A stretch of DNA of 64,000 bases from Lachnospiraceae bacterium UBA5899 (lineage in GTDB: Bacteria > Bacillota > Clostridia > Lachnospirales > Lachnospiraceae), in contig DJEL01000057.1 in assembly GCA_002432425.1 (NCBI GenBank), forward strand, positions 1 to 64,000. The letters are read 5' to 3'. Position numbers and translations under genes: made by a program. Shown here one piece after another: positions 6,687-14,377 of the stretch. Every line of letters starts with the position of its first letter. Position 1 is the first letter of the stretch. The notes beneath the pieces were generated by a model. The model made no database searches. It worked only from the letters and a program-made list of their open reading frames with translations, and was not told the origin of the DNA.

Positions 6687-6736
6687 TTTTTATATTGTGC
6701 GACAATAATTCAAAATTGTGCACAGTTATAAAAGGA

Positions 6737-6780
6737 AAAAAACTGTGCCCGGATGTTATCCATGACACAGTTTTGTTTTT
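6737..6780 (-). terminator. Intrinsic terminator after the NlpC/P60 gene
   Basis: AAAACTGTG (6739-6747) pairs with CACAGTTTT (6766-6774), followed on the minus strand by a T-run. It lies 20 bp beyond the stop of the wall hydrolase gene and can work in both directions. Confidence 0.75.
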
Positions 6781-6800
6781 CTGTTTTATTTATATTCGCA

Positions 6801-8003
6801 TTAGAAAATTCTTCTGACTGCCAGTACCTTCTTATAATCCGCATTGGAAACGATGATGCCTGTCTTGGCATTGGACGCGTGCACAATCTGTCCGTTTCCG
6901 ATATACAGTGCCACATGACCGGAATAGCAAATCAAATCTCCGGGCTGTGCATTGGCAAGTCCGTCAACCGCAGCACCCTGTGACCTGTCGGACTTGGAAC
7001 TGTGGGGAAGGCTGACGCCAAAGTTGGCGTATACACTCATAACAAAACCGGAGCAGTCCGCACCGTTTGTCAGGCTGGTGCCGCCGTATACATACGGATT
7101 GCCTACAAACTGCAAAGCATATTCTGCAACGGATTTTCCTAATTCACTGCCTTCACCTACTGCATAGGTTGTGGTCTGTGTCTGCATAGTCTGGGAAGAT
7201 GTCTGCCTGCCTGACTGACTCTTCTTTGCTGCTTCGCGGGCTTTCTTTCTCTCTTCCTCTTCCTTTGCCAGACGTGCCTGTTCTTCTTCTTTAGACTCCG
7301 CCTCTACAAATTCGGTGTGAATTTCCAGGTAATCCCTGGAAACCCAGCCGTCGCCTTCTTCTACGTTAATCTTTGCCCAGTCATCTGTTTCATCCATTAC
7401 CAGGAAGTCATCTCCTTCGGGTACCATGGATAACACCTTGGAATCGGTGGTGGGCTCCATTCTGACATAAAGTGTGGTGGTGGTTACGGTTGCCAGTCTG
7501 GTTCCTACCTTCTTGGCAAGTTCTACCGCATCCTCTCCGGTCACACAGTACTCTGCTTTTACATAACCGGTTACGCTGCCGGAATTAATCTTGTACCAGC
7601 CGTTGTCCTCTTCGATAAAGGTGCCAACGGAATCATCATAAAGCTTTCCGACAATTTCACCCTCTTCACTGGGAATGCTTCTGACATTGACATAGGCATT
7701 TACCTGTGCAATAACAAGGTTTCTGAAAAGTTCCTCTTCTTCGTCCTTGTCCGCATCCTGCAATCTTTCATTCAGGACATCCACCATATCCTCCAGGCTG
7801 ACTGACGCTTCTATTTTACTGGTTGCGCTGACTTTTTCTGTCTGAATGCTTTCCAGAGGTGCCGCTTTTGCCAAGGACAGGCTCACACCGCCGTTGGGCA
7901 GTACCGTGGTTACATTGGCAGAAGCATTCGCATCTACTGAATATAAGGAAGCAGCCATAACGGCTGCCAGTAAGCCGACTGTAAGTCTACTGCTTTTCCG
8001 CAT
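6801..8003 (-). CDS. Secreted NlpC/P60 peptidoglycan endopeptidase with two SH3 domains
   Basis: A 400-residue exported cell-wall hydrolase. Residues 1-28 form a signal peptide ending at ANASA. Two bacterial SH3 domains follow (about 100-155 and 170-228), which usually bind peptidoglycan. A charged Glu/Lys/Ala linker (235-262) leads to the NlpC/P60 domain (about 288-400), with catalytic Cys317 in GADCSGF, His363 in SGHVALYIG and a third polar residue near His375. This family cuts the bond after gamma-D-Glu in stem peptides. The gene is monocistronic, with its own terminator, and sits immediately right of the integrated element. Confidence 0.93.
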   Translation of the reverse strand: MRKSSRLTVGLLAAVMAASLYSVDANASANVTTVLPNGGVSLSLAKAAPLESIQTEKVSATSKIEASVSLEDMVDVLNERLQDADKDEEEELFRNLVIAQVNAYVNVRSIPSEEGEIVGKLYDDSVGTFIEEDNGWYKINSGSVTGYVKAEYCVTGEDAVELAKKVGTRLATVTTTTLYVRMEPTTDSKVLSMVPEGDDFLVMDETDDWAKINVEEGDGWVSRDYLEIHTEFVEAESKEEEQARLAKEEEERKKAREAAKKSQSGRQTSSQTMQTQTTTYAVGEGSELGKSVAEYALQFVGNPYVYGGTSLTNGADCSGFVMSVYANFGVSLPHSSKSDRSQGAAVDGLANAQPGDLICYSGHVALYIGNGQIVHASNAKTGIIVSNADYKKVLAVRRIF

Positions 8004-8069
8004 CCATTCATCCTCCGAAACATTTGTTACAAATTTGTTAAATCTGTTAAAAAATATATCACAGATTTT

Positions 8070-8987
8070 TTAATTTGTCAACATAGTTTCGGCTAAATAT
8101 GTGGCTGCGGCACTGGCTGCATTGGCTCCGTCCGCTACCGCCGTGATAATCTGCCGGAGCGGCTTTTTCCGTATATCTCCGGCTGCAAAAATCCCCGGCC
8201 TGTCGGTAAGGGTATCCTCGCCTGCCAGTACATAGCCCGCCTCGTTACAGTTCACAAGTTGTTTACATATTTCTGTATCCGGATGAATGCCCACCGCGAT
8301 GAAAATGCCGTTTACCGCCAGTTCTTCCCGCTGTCCGTCCCGGTGTATAATGAGATTTTCCACCATGTCTTCTCCGCAGATTTCCTGTACGGTAGTATTA
8401 TACAGGATTTCCACATTGGGCAGATTTTTTACTGCCTCCTGCAGCACGCCCGCCGCCCGGAACGTATCCCTGCGGTGAATGAGATAGACTTTTTGACAGG
8501 CTCTGGCAAGAAAAACAGCATCTTCCAGTGCCACGTCGCCGCCGCCCACTACTGCCACTGTCCGGTTCTTAAAAAATGCCCCGTCGCAGGTGGCACAGTA
8601 GGAAACACCCATTCCCTGCAGTTCCTCTTCTCCCGGCACGCCGAGCTTGGCGTGATGCGCTCCCATTGCCAGAATCAGGGTTCTGCCTTCGTAATCTCCT
8701 GCAGTAGTGTGCACTGTTTTGCAGTTTCTGCCTTCTTCAATTCCTTCCACTTCGGCTTCCGCAAACTCGGCGCCCATTTTATCCGCATGCTCCCGGAATT
8801 TGGTTCCCAGGTCAAAGCCGTTTATACCCGGCAGCCCCAGATAATTATCCACTTCATACGTGGTCAGAACCTGCCCTCCGCTCATGGGATTTTTTTCAAT
8901 CACCAATGTGGACATTCCCGCCCGCTTTCCGTATACTGCTGCTCCCAGCCCCGCCGGGCCGGAACCGATAATAATTAAATCGTACAT
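8070..8987 (-). CDS. trxB: Thioredoxin reductase (NADPH, flavoprotein)
   Basis: A low-molecular-weight thioredoxin reductase of 305 residues, the normal length. The FAD-binding GSGPAG lies near residue 8, the redox pair Cys131-x2-Cys134 is in SYCATCDGAFF, the NADPH-binding GGGDVALE follows, and the C-terminal FAD motif is GIFAAGDIR. The ATG at 8987 is chosen because GGAG lies nine bases upstream; upstream in-frame starts lack a ribosome binding site. No thioredoxin gene is adjacent. It is separated from the NlpC gene by about 66 bp and probably has its own promoter. Confidence 0.93.
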   Translation of the reverse strand: MYDLIIIGSGPAGLGAAVYGKRAGMSTLVIEKNPMSGGQVLTTYEVDNYLGLPGINGFDLGTKFREHADKMGAEFAEAEVEGIEEGRNCKTVHTTAGDYEGRTLILAMGAHHAKLGVPGEEELQGMGVSYCATCDGAFFKNRTVAVVGGGDVALEDAVFLARACQKVYLIHRRDTFRAAGVLQEAVKNLPNVEILYNTTVQEICGEDMVENLIIHRDGQREELAVNGIFIAVGIHPDTEICKQLVNCNEAGYVLAGEDTLTDRPGIFAAGDIRKKPLRQIITAVADGANAASAAATYLAETMLTN

Positions 8988-9015
8988 TTTCTGTTGCTCC
9001 ATTCTGTATTTCTTT

Positions 9016-9480
9016 TCAGTTTTCCTGTATAAGTTCCCGCACATACTCCGCCGGCTTGTCCAGGTCTTCTGCTATCTCCTGTATAGTTTTTCCTTTTTGC
9101 AGCCATTTATGAGCCAGTTCTTTTTCCTTGGCTTTCTGCCCCACGGCTTCGCCTTCTGCTAAACCTTGAGCTTTCCCTTCCGCAAGACCTTGTTCTCTGC
9201 CTTCTGCTAAACCTTCTGCAAGACCTTAGGCTTTCCCTTCCGCCATGCCTTGCGCTTTGCCTTCCGCCATGCCGGCTACTCTTGCCTCGGCTTCCGCCTT
9301 TTCCCTGCCTATCCGGCTCTGGAGTTCGATTTTCATTTCATACGTCATATAGTTTTCTCTCCATTCCGTATCCTGCCGGATTTTCTCCACCTCGGTCTGC
9401 AACCCTTTGGTAAACGTATCCGTGGGATTGCCCGTCCTGAAAAAATAATCCGGCAGGTCCAAACTTCCCTGCTTTTTAGT
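9016..9480 (-). pseudogene. Decayed C-terminal fragment of an Rpn/PD-(D/E)XK-type nuclease-transposase family protein
   Basis: A minus-strand frame runs from about 9480 to a TGA at 9016-9018 and is broken by a TAA at 9226-9228. The surrounding GMAEGKAQG repeats show the TAA most likely arose from a CAA codon. The visible part is only the C-terminal tail: an acidic helical segment, then about eight GxAEGxAxG repeats, then a helical end (KEKELAHKWLQKGKTIQEIAEDL). The nuclease domain is missing. Such tails are typical of the abundant Rpn-like proteins of Lachnospiraceae. An AT-rich stretch begins at the truncation point near 9480, suggesting an old deletion. Confidence 0.6.
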
Positions 9481-9612
9481 TGAATAAGAAATTTAAGCAG
9501 TGAAGTTTGATGAGTAAATAGAATGTATCTTTTAGAAAAAATAGAATATTAGATTGTGAACTTTCTGCTTGGACTAAGTGTAACATAGACTTTATGTTTT
9601 TACAACCGCTTT

Positions 9613-9686
9613 TTATATTGTATAACAACTATTTTTTCACTGTACAATATAATACTTTTGTATCTTCACCCGCAATGTGTTATGAT
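9613..9686 (+). promoter_or_regulatory. Promoter and inverted repeat upstream of the SDR gene
   Basis: TTGTAT (9658-9663) and TATGAT (9681-9686) are spaced 17 bp and lie 30 bp before the ATG. Just upstream, TTATATTGTA (9613-9622) and TACAATATAA (9643-9652) form a perfect 10-bp inverted repeat with a 20-bp spacer, which could be an activator or repressor site. Confidence 0.55.
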
Positions 9687-9715
9687 AAGCAAAAAAAGAA
9701 AAAGGATGTTTTGCC

Positions 9716-10432
9716 ATGAAACAAGTGCTCATCACCGGTGCGTCCCGCGGAATCGGGGCTGCCATTGCCAGAAAATTTGCCGGAAAGGGGATGTCCCTCA
9801 CCATTACCGGTTTCCACGACAGGGAAGCGCTGCTGAAACTGCAGGAAGAAATAGAAACCAATTTTTCCGTCACCTGCCGTTCTTACGTCTGCGACATGGG
9901 AGATTTTGCCTCCGTGGAAAAGATGTTTACGGAAATACCGGCGCCGGATATTCTTATAAACAACGCCGGCATCTCTTATTTTGGTCTGCTGTCCGATATG
10001 AGTATCACTGACTGGCAGACGGTGTTAAATACCAATTTGAATGCCGCTTTTTATACCAGCAAACTTGCCATCCCCCATATGGTGCATGAAAAATGGGGGA
10101 AAATCATAAACATATCCTCCGTCTGGGGAAATGTGGGTGCCTCCATGGAAGTTGCCTATTCCGTTTCCAAGGGCGGCATCAATGCTTTGACAAAAGCACT
10201 GGCAAAGGAGCTGGCTCCCAGCAACATCCAGGTCAATGCCATCGCTCCCGGTATGATTGATACCGCCATGAACCATGTATTATCCGCAGAGGACATTTCT
10301 TCTATAATAGAAGAAATACCTGCCGACAGAATGGGCACTCCCGAAGAAGTGGCGCTTCTTGTCTGGCAGGTAGTAAATTCCCCTTCCTATATGACAGGAC
10401 AGATTATCACACTGGACGGCGGCTGGATTTAA
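9716..10432 (+). CDS. Short-chain dehydrogenase/reductase, FabG-like
   Basis: A 238-residue SDR that reduces or oxidises a carbonyl/alcohol with NAD(P)H. The cofactor motif is TGASRGIG near residue 6, NNAG follows at about 83, and the catalytic Ser and YSVSK lie near 135-154. The length and order match 3-oxoacyl-ACP reductase FabG. However, the gene is alone and not in a fatty-acid synthesis cluster, so the substrate is uncertain. Its stop overlaps the stop of the convergent CNNM gene by 4 bp. Confidence 0.85.
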   Translation: MKQVLITGASRGIGAAIARKFAGKGMSLTITGFHDREALLKLQEEIETNFSVTCRSYVCDMGDFASVEKMFTEIPAPDILINNAGISYFGLLSDMSITDWQTVLNTNLNAAFYTSKLAIPHMVHEKWGKIINISSVWGNVGASMEVAYSVSKGGINALTKALAKELAPSNIQVNAIAPGMIDTAMNHVLSAEDISSIIEEIPADRMGTPEEVALLVWQVVNSPSYMTGQIITLDGGWI

Positions 10433-11754
10433 GCCGTCGCATCCAGTTTGCTCACATATGCCTTTTCGATGCGCCTGTCTTTGATGTCCTCCACATGGAT
10501 ATGCAGACCGTAGCCTTCCACGTCAATCTTCTCGCCGTCCTCCGGGATAGCTTCCAGTAAATTGATAACCAGCCCCGCAATGGTGTCATATCCTTCTTCC
10601 GGCAGCTCCTCGGGCAAATCCAGTTCTTCCGAAAGCTCATCCAGATTGGTGCTGCCCGGTACGCACCAAAGATTATCGCCTATCTTTTCAATGGAAGGTT
10701 CTTCTTCCTTGTCAAACTCATCATAAATGTTACCCACAATTTCTTCCACCAGGTCTTCCATGGTAACAATGCCCTCCATGGCGCCGTATTCGTCCACAAT
10801 AACGGCAATGTGAATTTTCTTTTTCTGCATGTCGGAAAACAGTTTATCCGCATGGATGCTTTCCGGCACAAAATATGCGGAACGCATTGTTTTTTCCACC
10901 TGCGGCTGTTCGCCCCTGCCCAGTGCCAGTAAAAAGTCCCGGGCATACAGGATACCGACGATATCATCCAGGTCCTCTCCGTAAACCGGATAGCGGGACA
11001 GACCGTTTTCTTCTATCAGGTGCATAATTTCTTCTTTGTCCGCATCCTTGGAAACCGCAATCACATCCGCTCTCGGAGTCATCACCCTGCGCACACTCAA
11101 ATCATCGAAATCGAACACATTCTGAATCCATTCCTTTTCGTTCTCATCGATGCTTCCCTTTTCTTCCCCGATGTCCACCAGCATACGGATTTCATCCTCC
11201 GTAACGTTTTCATCGTTGCCCTCCACCTTGCAGTGCAGCAGGCGAAGCACCAGATTGGTGGATAGGGAAAGGAGCGCAATCACCGGACGCATCAGGAAAG
11301 CAATGCCGGAAACCACACCGTAAGCCGCCTTTGACCACTCAAAGGACTTCTGCATAGCAATTCTTTTCGGCACCAGTTCCCCGAAAATCAGGGTAAAAAA
11401 CGCCAGTATCATGGTAATCAGCACAATGGCAATACCGGTCAGCACATTTTCCGACCAGAGGGTAAAATGCAAATCATAATAAATCCAGTGCACGAAGTAA
11501 CCGGCAAAATTTTCAGATGCCAGCGCACTGCCCAGGTATCCTGCCAGGGTAATGCCAATCTGTATGGTGGAAAGAAATCCGGACGGGTCCGCTACCAGTT
11601 TCAAAAGTTTTACGGCATGCGGGTTTCCTTCTTCCTCCAGTTTATGCAGTTTCGCCGTGTTCAGGGAAACCACCGCCATTTCCGTCCCGGCAAAAAAGGC
11701 ATTCAGTAAAATCAGCAGTATCTGTAATAAAAGCTGCAACACTATCGTTTTCAA
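10429..11754 (-). CDS. CNNM/CorC-HlyC family membrane transporter (CBS pair)
   Basis: A 441-residue inner-membrane protein of the hemolysin-C/CNNM family, implicated in Mg2+ or related cation efflux. DUF21 with several membrane helices covers about 1-190, with a paired CBS module at about 210-335 (RVMTPR...ADVIAVSKD; HIAVIVDEYGAMEGIVTMEDLVEE), and a CorC_HlyC domain from about 350 to the end. It follows a 36-codon gene with its own promoter and terminator. The nearby DUF1538 transporter also suggests cation homeostasis. No promoter could be set with confidence in the 29 bp after the terminator, so read-through is likely. Confidence 0.92.
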   Translation of the reverse strand: MKTIVLQLLLQILLILLNAFFAGTEMAVVSLNTAKLHKLEEEGNPHAVKLLKLVADPSGFLSTIQIGITLAGYLGSALASENFAGYFVHWIYYDLHFTLWSENVLTGIAIVLITMILAFFTLIFGELVPKRIAMQKSFEWSKAAYGVVSGIAFLMRPVIALLSLSTNLVLRLLHCKVEGNDENVTEDEIRMLVDIGEEKGSIDENEKEWIQNVFDFDDLSVRRVMTPRADVIAVSKDADKEEIMHLIEENGLSRYPVYGEDLDDIVGILYARDFLLALGRGEQPQVEKTMRSAYFVPESIHADKLFSDMQKKKIHIAVIVDEYGAMEGIVTMEDLVEEIVGNIYDEFDKEEEPSIEKIGDNLWCVPGSTNLDELSEELDLPEELPEEGYDTIAGLVINLLEAIPEDGEKIDVEGYGLHIHVEDIKDRRIEKAYVSKLDATA

Positions 11755-11784
11755 AATAAATTCTCCGTTCTCTTAAAAATAAAC

Positions 11785-11828
11785 ACAAAAAGGCATAGCC
11801 GGTAAATATAAATACTACCAGCTACACC
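11785..11828 (-). terminator. Terminator/attenuator between the 36-codon gene and the CNNM gene
   Basis: On the minus strand a 13-bp stem (plus positions 11816-11828 with 11792-11804, three G-U pairs) is followed by a T-rich run. It begins directly after the stop codon of the small gene, so it can serve as its terminator and as an attenuator for the CNNM gene. Confidence 0.75.
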
Positions 11829-11939
11829 TTACAGTTTCCATTTTTCATATAAACAGTGCAGTTCTGTCTGTGCTGTCAAAATCATAACTCCATTAAAAAA
11901 ATAAGTATTGGTATCCGCGTCACTGTCTGCGTCTTCCAT
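11829..11939 (-). CDS. Predicted 36-aa small protein upstream of the CNNM gene
   Basis: An ATG at 11939 follows AAAGGA at ten bases and the frame closes with TAA at 11829-11831. A strong promoter lies 32 bp upstream and an intrinsic terminator starts at the stop codon, so the unit looks like a real mini-gene or a leader peptide. The peptide has an acidic N-terminus (MEDADSDADTN), a hydrophobic middle (YFFNGVMILT) and a short polar tail with one Cys. No family is recognised. It could sense ions or translation status to control the transporter behind it; this is inference. Confidence 0.55.
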   Translation of the reverse strand: MEDADSDADTNTYFFNGVMILTAQTELHCLYEKWKL

Positions 11940-11970
11940 GATAATTGGTTCCTTTCGCACAATTTAGAAC

Positions 11971-11999
11971 ATTATAGCATATCTGTCCGTACGATGCAA
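11971..11999 (-). promoter_or_regulatory. Sigma-A promoter of the 36-codon gene
   Basis: On the minus strand TTGCAT (11994-11999) and TATAAT (11971-11976) are separated by exactly 17 bp. The predicted transcript starts about 25 bases before the small gene. Confidence 0.7.
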
Positions 12000-12046
12000 G
12001 TAATCAGCCGTTTGCCACGCGCATCCATACGCTGCGTGTAAAAAGT

Positions 12047-12715
12047 CTACGCCAGCTTCACCATCTTGTCAATTCCGAGGGAGCAGATAACGGCGCCGGC
12101 TTCCGTTTTGAGGCCGTGCTTTTTGTTTACCACTTCCATAATGGCATTCCGCTGTTCCCTGGGCGCCACAATGGCAATAATCTCCTTTTCGGACTGCAGG
12201 GAAATGCCGTAGAACTGCCCGCCGTCCTCTGCGCCCGCCCATCTGGCACGGATAATGGTGCCGCCTCCGGCGCCGGCTTCTCTTGCCGTATCCATGACCT
12301 CATCGGTATGTCCCTGGTTGACCGCTATTAAAATAAGACTGTTTTCCTTATGTTCGTCCATGTTGTTTCCTCCCGTTCTGCCGTCCTGTTCATGTAAAAA
12401 TATGGTAGCAATGGTGCTGTTTAATCCAGTGACCGAAACGGAGCACACGATGCCGCTTCCCCACTTCCGCATATCCGTTTCTTCTATTTTTTCAAGCAGC
12501 CTTTCCGCCCAAACCGTCCCCGTCAGGGAAATTAAAATATCCTTTTCTGGAGAGCCTACGCCCAGCACATCCAGAAGCTCGGAGGAAGCCGTTCCCTGCC
12601 CCCTGCACTGAAAACTGAAATAGACGCCCTGTTCCGTATACCACTTTGCCAGAAGCTTTCCCCTGCCGCGTTCCGCAATGGTTAAAACCGCTTGTATGCT
12701 GTTTTTTTCTGCCAT
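12047..12715 (-). CDS. Tandem PII-like regulatory protein
   Basis: A 222-residue protein whose two halves each resemble a ferredoxin-like PII fold. The second half is clearest (LILIAVNQGHTDEVMDTAREAGAGGGTIIRARW and ...EKEIIAIVAPREQRNAIMEVVNKK...). PII proteins form trimers that bind nucleotides and gate transporters or enzymes; a fused pair would give a pseudo-hexameric domain arrangement. The canonical uridylylated Tyr T-loop is not evident. It lies 18 bp after the DUF1538 gene in the same direction, so it most likely regulates that transporter. The ATG at 12715 is preferred to the TTG at 12727. Confidence 0.75.
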   Translation of the reverse strand: MAEKNSIQAVLTIAERGRGKLLAKWYTEQGVYFSFQCRGQGTASSELLDVLGVGSPEKDILISLTGTVWAERLLEKIEETDMRKWGSGIVCSVSVTGLNSTIATIFLHEQDGRTGGNNMDEHKENSLILIAVNQGHTDEVMDTAREAGAGGGTIIRARWAGAEDGGQFYGISLQSEKEIIAIVAPREQRNAIMEVVNKKHGLKTEAGAVICSLGIDKMVKLA

Positions 12716-12733
12716 GTATGTGCCCAACCTTTC

Positions 12734-14254
12734 TTAATCAAAGTAAAGAATACTGTCCTCCACTTCCTTCAGCTCCAGCATAAGCTTCCGCTTCCGGATG
12801 CGTTTCCGGATATTGTCCGCAAGCCCCAAAAGCTGGATGGTAAGAAGCGGCGTCATGGCAACCAGAGCCACAATACCGAAAGCATCCGTCAGGATATTTC
12901 CTCCGAAGGCTTCGCAGGCTCCCATGGCAAAGGGCAAAAGAAACGTTGTTGTCATGGGACCGCTTGCCACACCGCCGGCATCGAAAGCAATACCGGTAAA
13001 AAGCTGCGGAACAAAGAACGTCAGTATCAGGGAAATCAGGTAACCCGGAATTAAAATCCAGAGAATAGGAAGTCCCGTTAGAATACGCACCATGGAAATG
13101 CCCGCCGAAAGCGCCACACCTACGGACAGGCTTTTGTAAATGGATTTCTTCGGAATGGAACCGCTTGTAACATCCTCAACCTGTCTGGCAAGCACCTGTA
13201 CCGCAGGCTCCGCCCGTACAATAAAGTAACCGATGAGCATGGCAATTGGAATCAAAAGATACGGCTTGTTGCCGCCCGCCACTGCCGCCCCGATGTACTG
13301 ACCGGCAGGCATAAATCCCACATTGACACCTGTCAGGAACAAAACCAGACCAATGTAGCTGTATAAAAATCCGGCACAGATTTTCACAATTTTTCTGGCA
13401 TGGAAACGCCGGAAAATAAGCTGGAAAAGTAAAAACAGAACCATGATGGGAAGCACGGCTATCAGCACTTCCTTCATATAGGCTGGAAACGCTCTGGCGA
13501 ATTCTGCCGCCACCGCCTTGGTATCCGTCAGTTCCGGAAGCCTTACCGATGTATAGGATGTTTCTTCGGGACGGTAAAAAATCCCTAAAAGAAGCACCGA
13601 AAGAATGGGACCGATACTGCAGATAGCGGTAAGACCGAAGCTGTCGCTGTTGGAATTTTTATCGCTTCGGACGGACGCCATACCAATACCAAGCGCCATG
13701 ATAAACGGAACGGTCACCGGTCCCGTGGTAACGCCGCCTGAGTCAAAGGATACCGGAATAAAGTCCGCCGGTGCCAAAATCGTCAAAATAAAAATGAGGG
13801 CATAAAAGCCGATGAGTATGTACGAAATGGGAATTTTAAAAAGGATACGGAGCTTCGCAATTACCAGAAATATTCCCACACCCACAGCCACCGTTAATAT
13901 CAGAACCAGGTTGGGAATAGCGGAAACCTGCCCTGCCAGCACCTGCAAATCCGGCTCGGCAACGGTGATGATAACGCCTAAGATAAAACAGACCGCCATG
14001 GAAAGCCAGACCTTCTTGGTACGGGAAAGCTCCACACCGATGCCTTCCCCCATGGGAATCATGGACATATCCACGCCCAAAGTAAAAAAGCCCATGCCTA
14101 CTATCAGGAGCACCGCGCCGAACAAAAACAGCGTCAGGGTTCCCAGAGTAAGCGGGGCTATGGAAATACTTAAAACAAGGACAATTAACGTAATAGGGAG
14201 CACGGAGGTTACGGATTCGTAAACCTTCTCACGCAGTAATTCATTCTGATGCAA
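12734..14254 (-). CDS. DUF1538 membrane transporter with internal duplication (UmpA-UmpB-like)
   Basis: A 506-residue polytopic membrane protein. It consists of two repeats, each with an AEP-x2-QVLA motif (first half AEPDLQVLAGQV, second AEPAVQVLARQV) and a later SGG(V)-TGP motif (SFDSGGVTTGPVT; AFDAGGVASGPMT). Known: DUF1538 pairs named UmpA/UmpB have been reported as a two-component Na+(Li+, K+)/H+ antiporter in Halomonas. Here the two halves are one polypeptide and are followed by a PII-like gene. Inferred: a PII-gated cation antiporter. Glu in AEP and Asp in D(S/A)GG are plausible ion-binding residues. Confidence 0.82.
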   Translation of the reverse strand: MHQNELLREKVYESVTSVLPITLIVLVLSISIAPLTLGTLTLFLFGAVLLIVGMGFFTLGVDMSMIPMGEGIGVELSRTKKVWLSMAVCFILGVIITVAEPDLQVLAGQVSAIPNLVLILTVAVGVGIFLVIAKLRILFKIPISYILIGFYALIFILTILAPADFIPVSFDSGGVTTGPVTVPFIMALGIGMASVRSDKNSNSDSFGLTAICSIGPILSVLLLGIFYRPEETSYTSVRLPELTDTKAVAAEFARAFPAYMKEVLIAVLPIMVLFLLFQLIFRRFHARKIVKICAGFLYSYIGLVLFLTGVNVGFMPAGQYIGAAVAGGNKPYLLIPIAMLIGYFIVRAEPAVQVLARQVEDVTSGSIPKKSIYKSLSVGVALSAGISMVRILTGLPILWILIPGYLISLILTFFVPQLFTGIAFDAGGVASGPMTTTFLLPFAMGACEAFGGNILTDAFGIVALVAMTPLLTIQLLGLADNIRKRIRKRKLMLELKEVEDSILYFD

Positions 14255-14377
14255 TCAAATTCCTCCTGTCGGTACTTCGTCGTGGGAATGTTCCCGTGTT
14301 TTCATGTCTATTTTATTGTAACAGATTTATGTCTCCGTGCCATTAAGATTCCTTAACATAAAGAAAATTTTTATAAA

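Larger units (their letters stand above)
1..6690. mobile_element. Small integrated satellite-like element (PICI-like layout)
   Basis: Seen: a tyrosine integrase lies at the right end with a CI-like repressor before it on the plus strand. A divergent minus-strand operon begins with a Cro-like repressor and runs through small DNA-binding proteins and an SF3/D5 helicase to six tiny genes. A hairpin terminator follows the integrase and ordinary chromosomal genes start at 6801. There are no relaxase, type IV secretion, capsid or terminase genes. Known: int plus repressor against xis, pri-rep and accessory genes in divergent orientation is the usual plan of phage-inducible chromosomal islands and other replicating satellites. 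Inferred: this is a satellite or a cryptic remnant of one. The left boundary is not proven; a weak candidate core repeat (ACACCACATAA) at 598-608 and 6632-6642 would give an element of about 6.0 kb. Confidence 0.7.

Noticed and set aside
8259..8978. Long plus-strand frame opposite trxB
   Set aside because: The thioredoxin reductase reading has all family motifs; the plus frame is a shadow of GC-rich codons.
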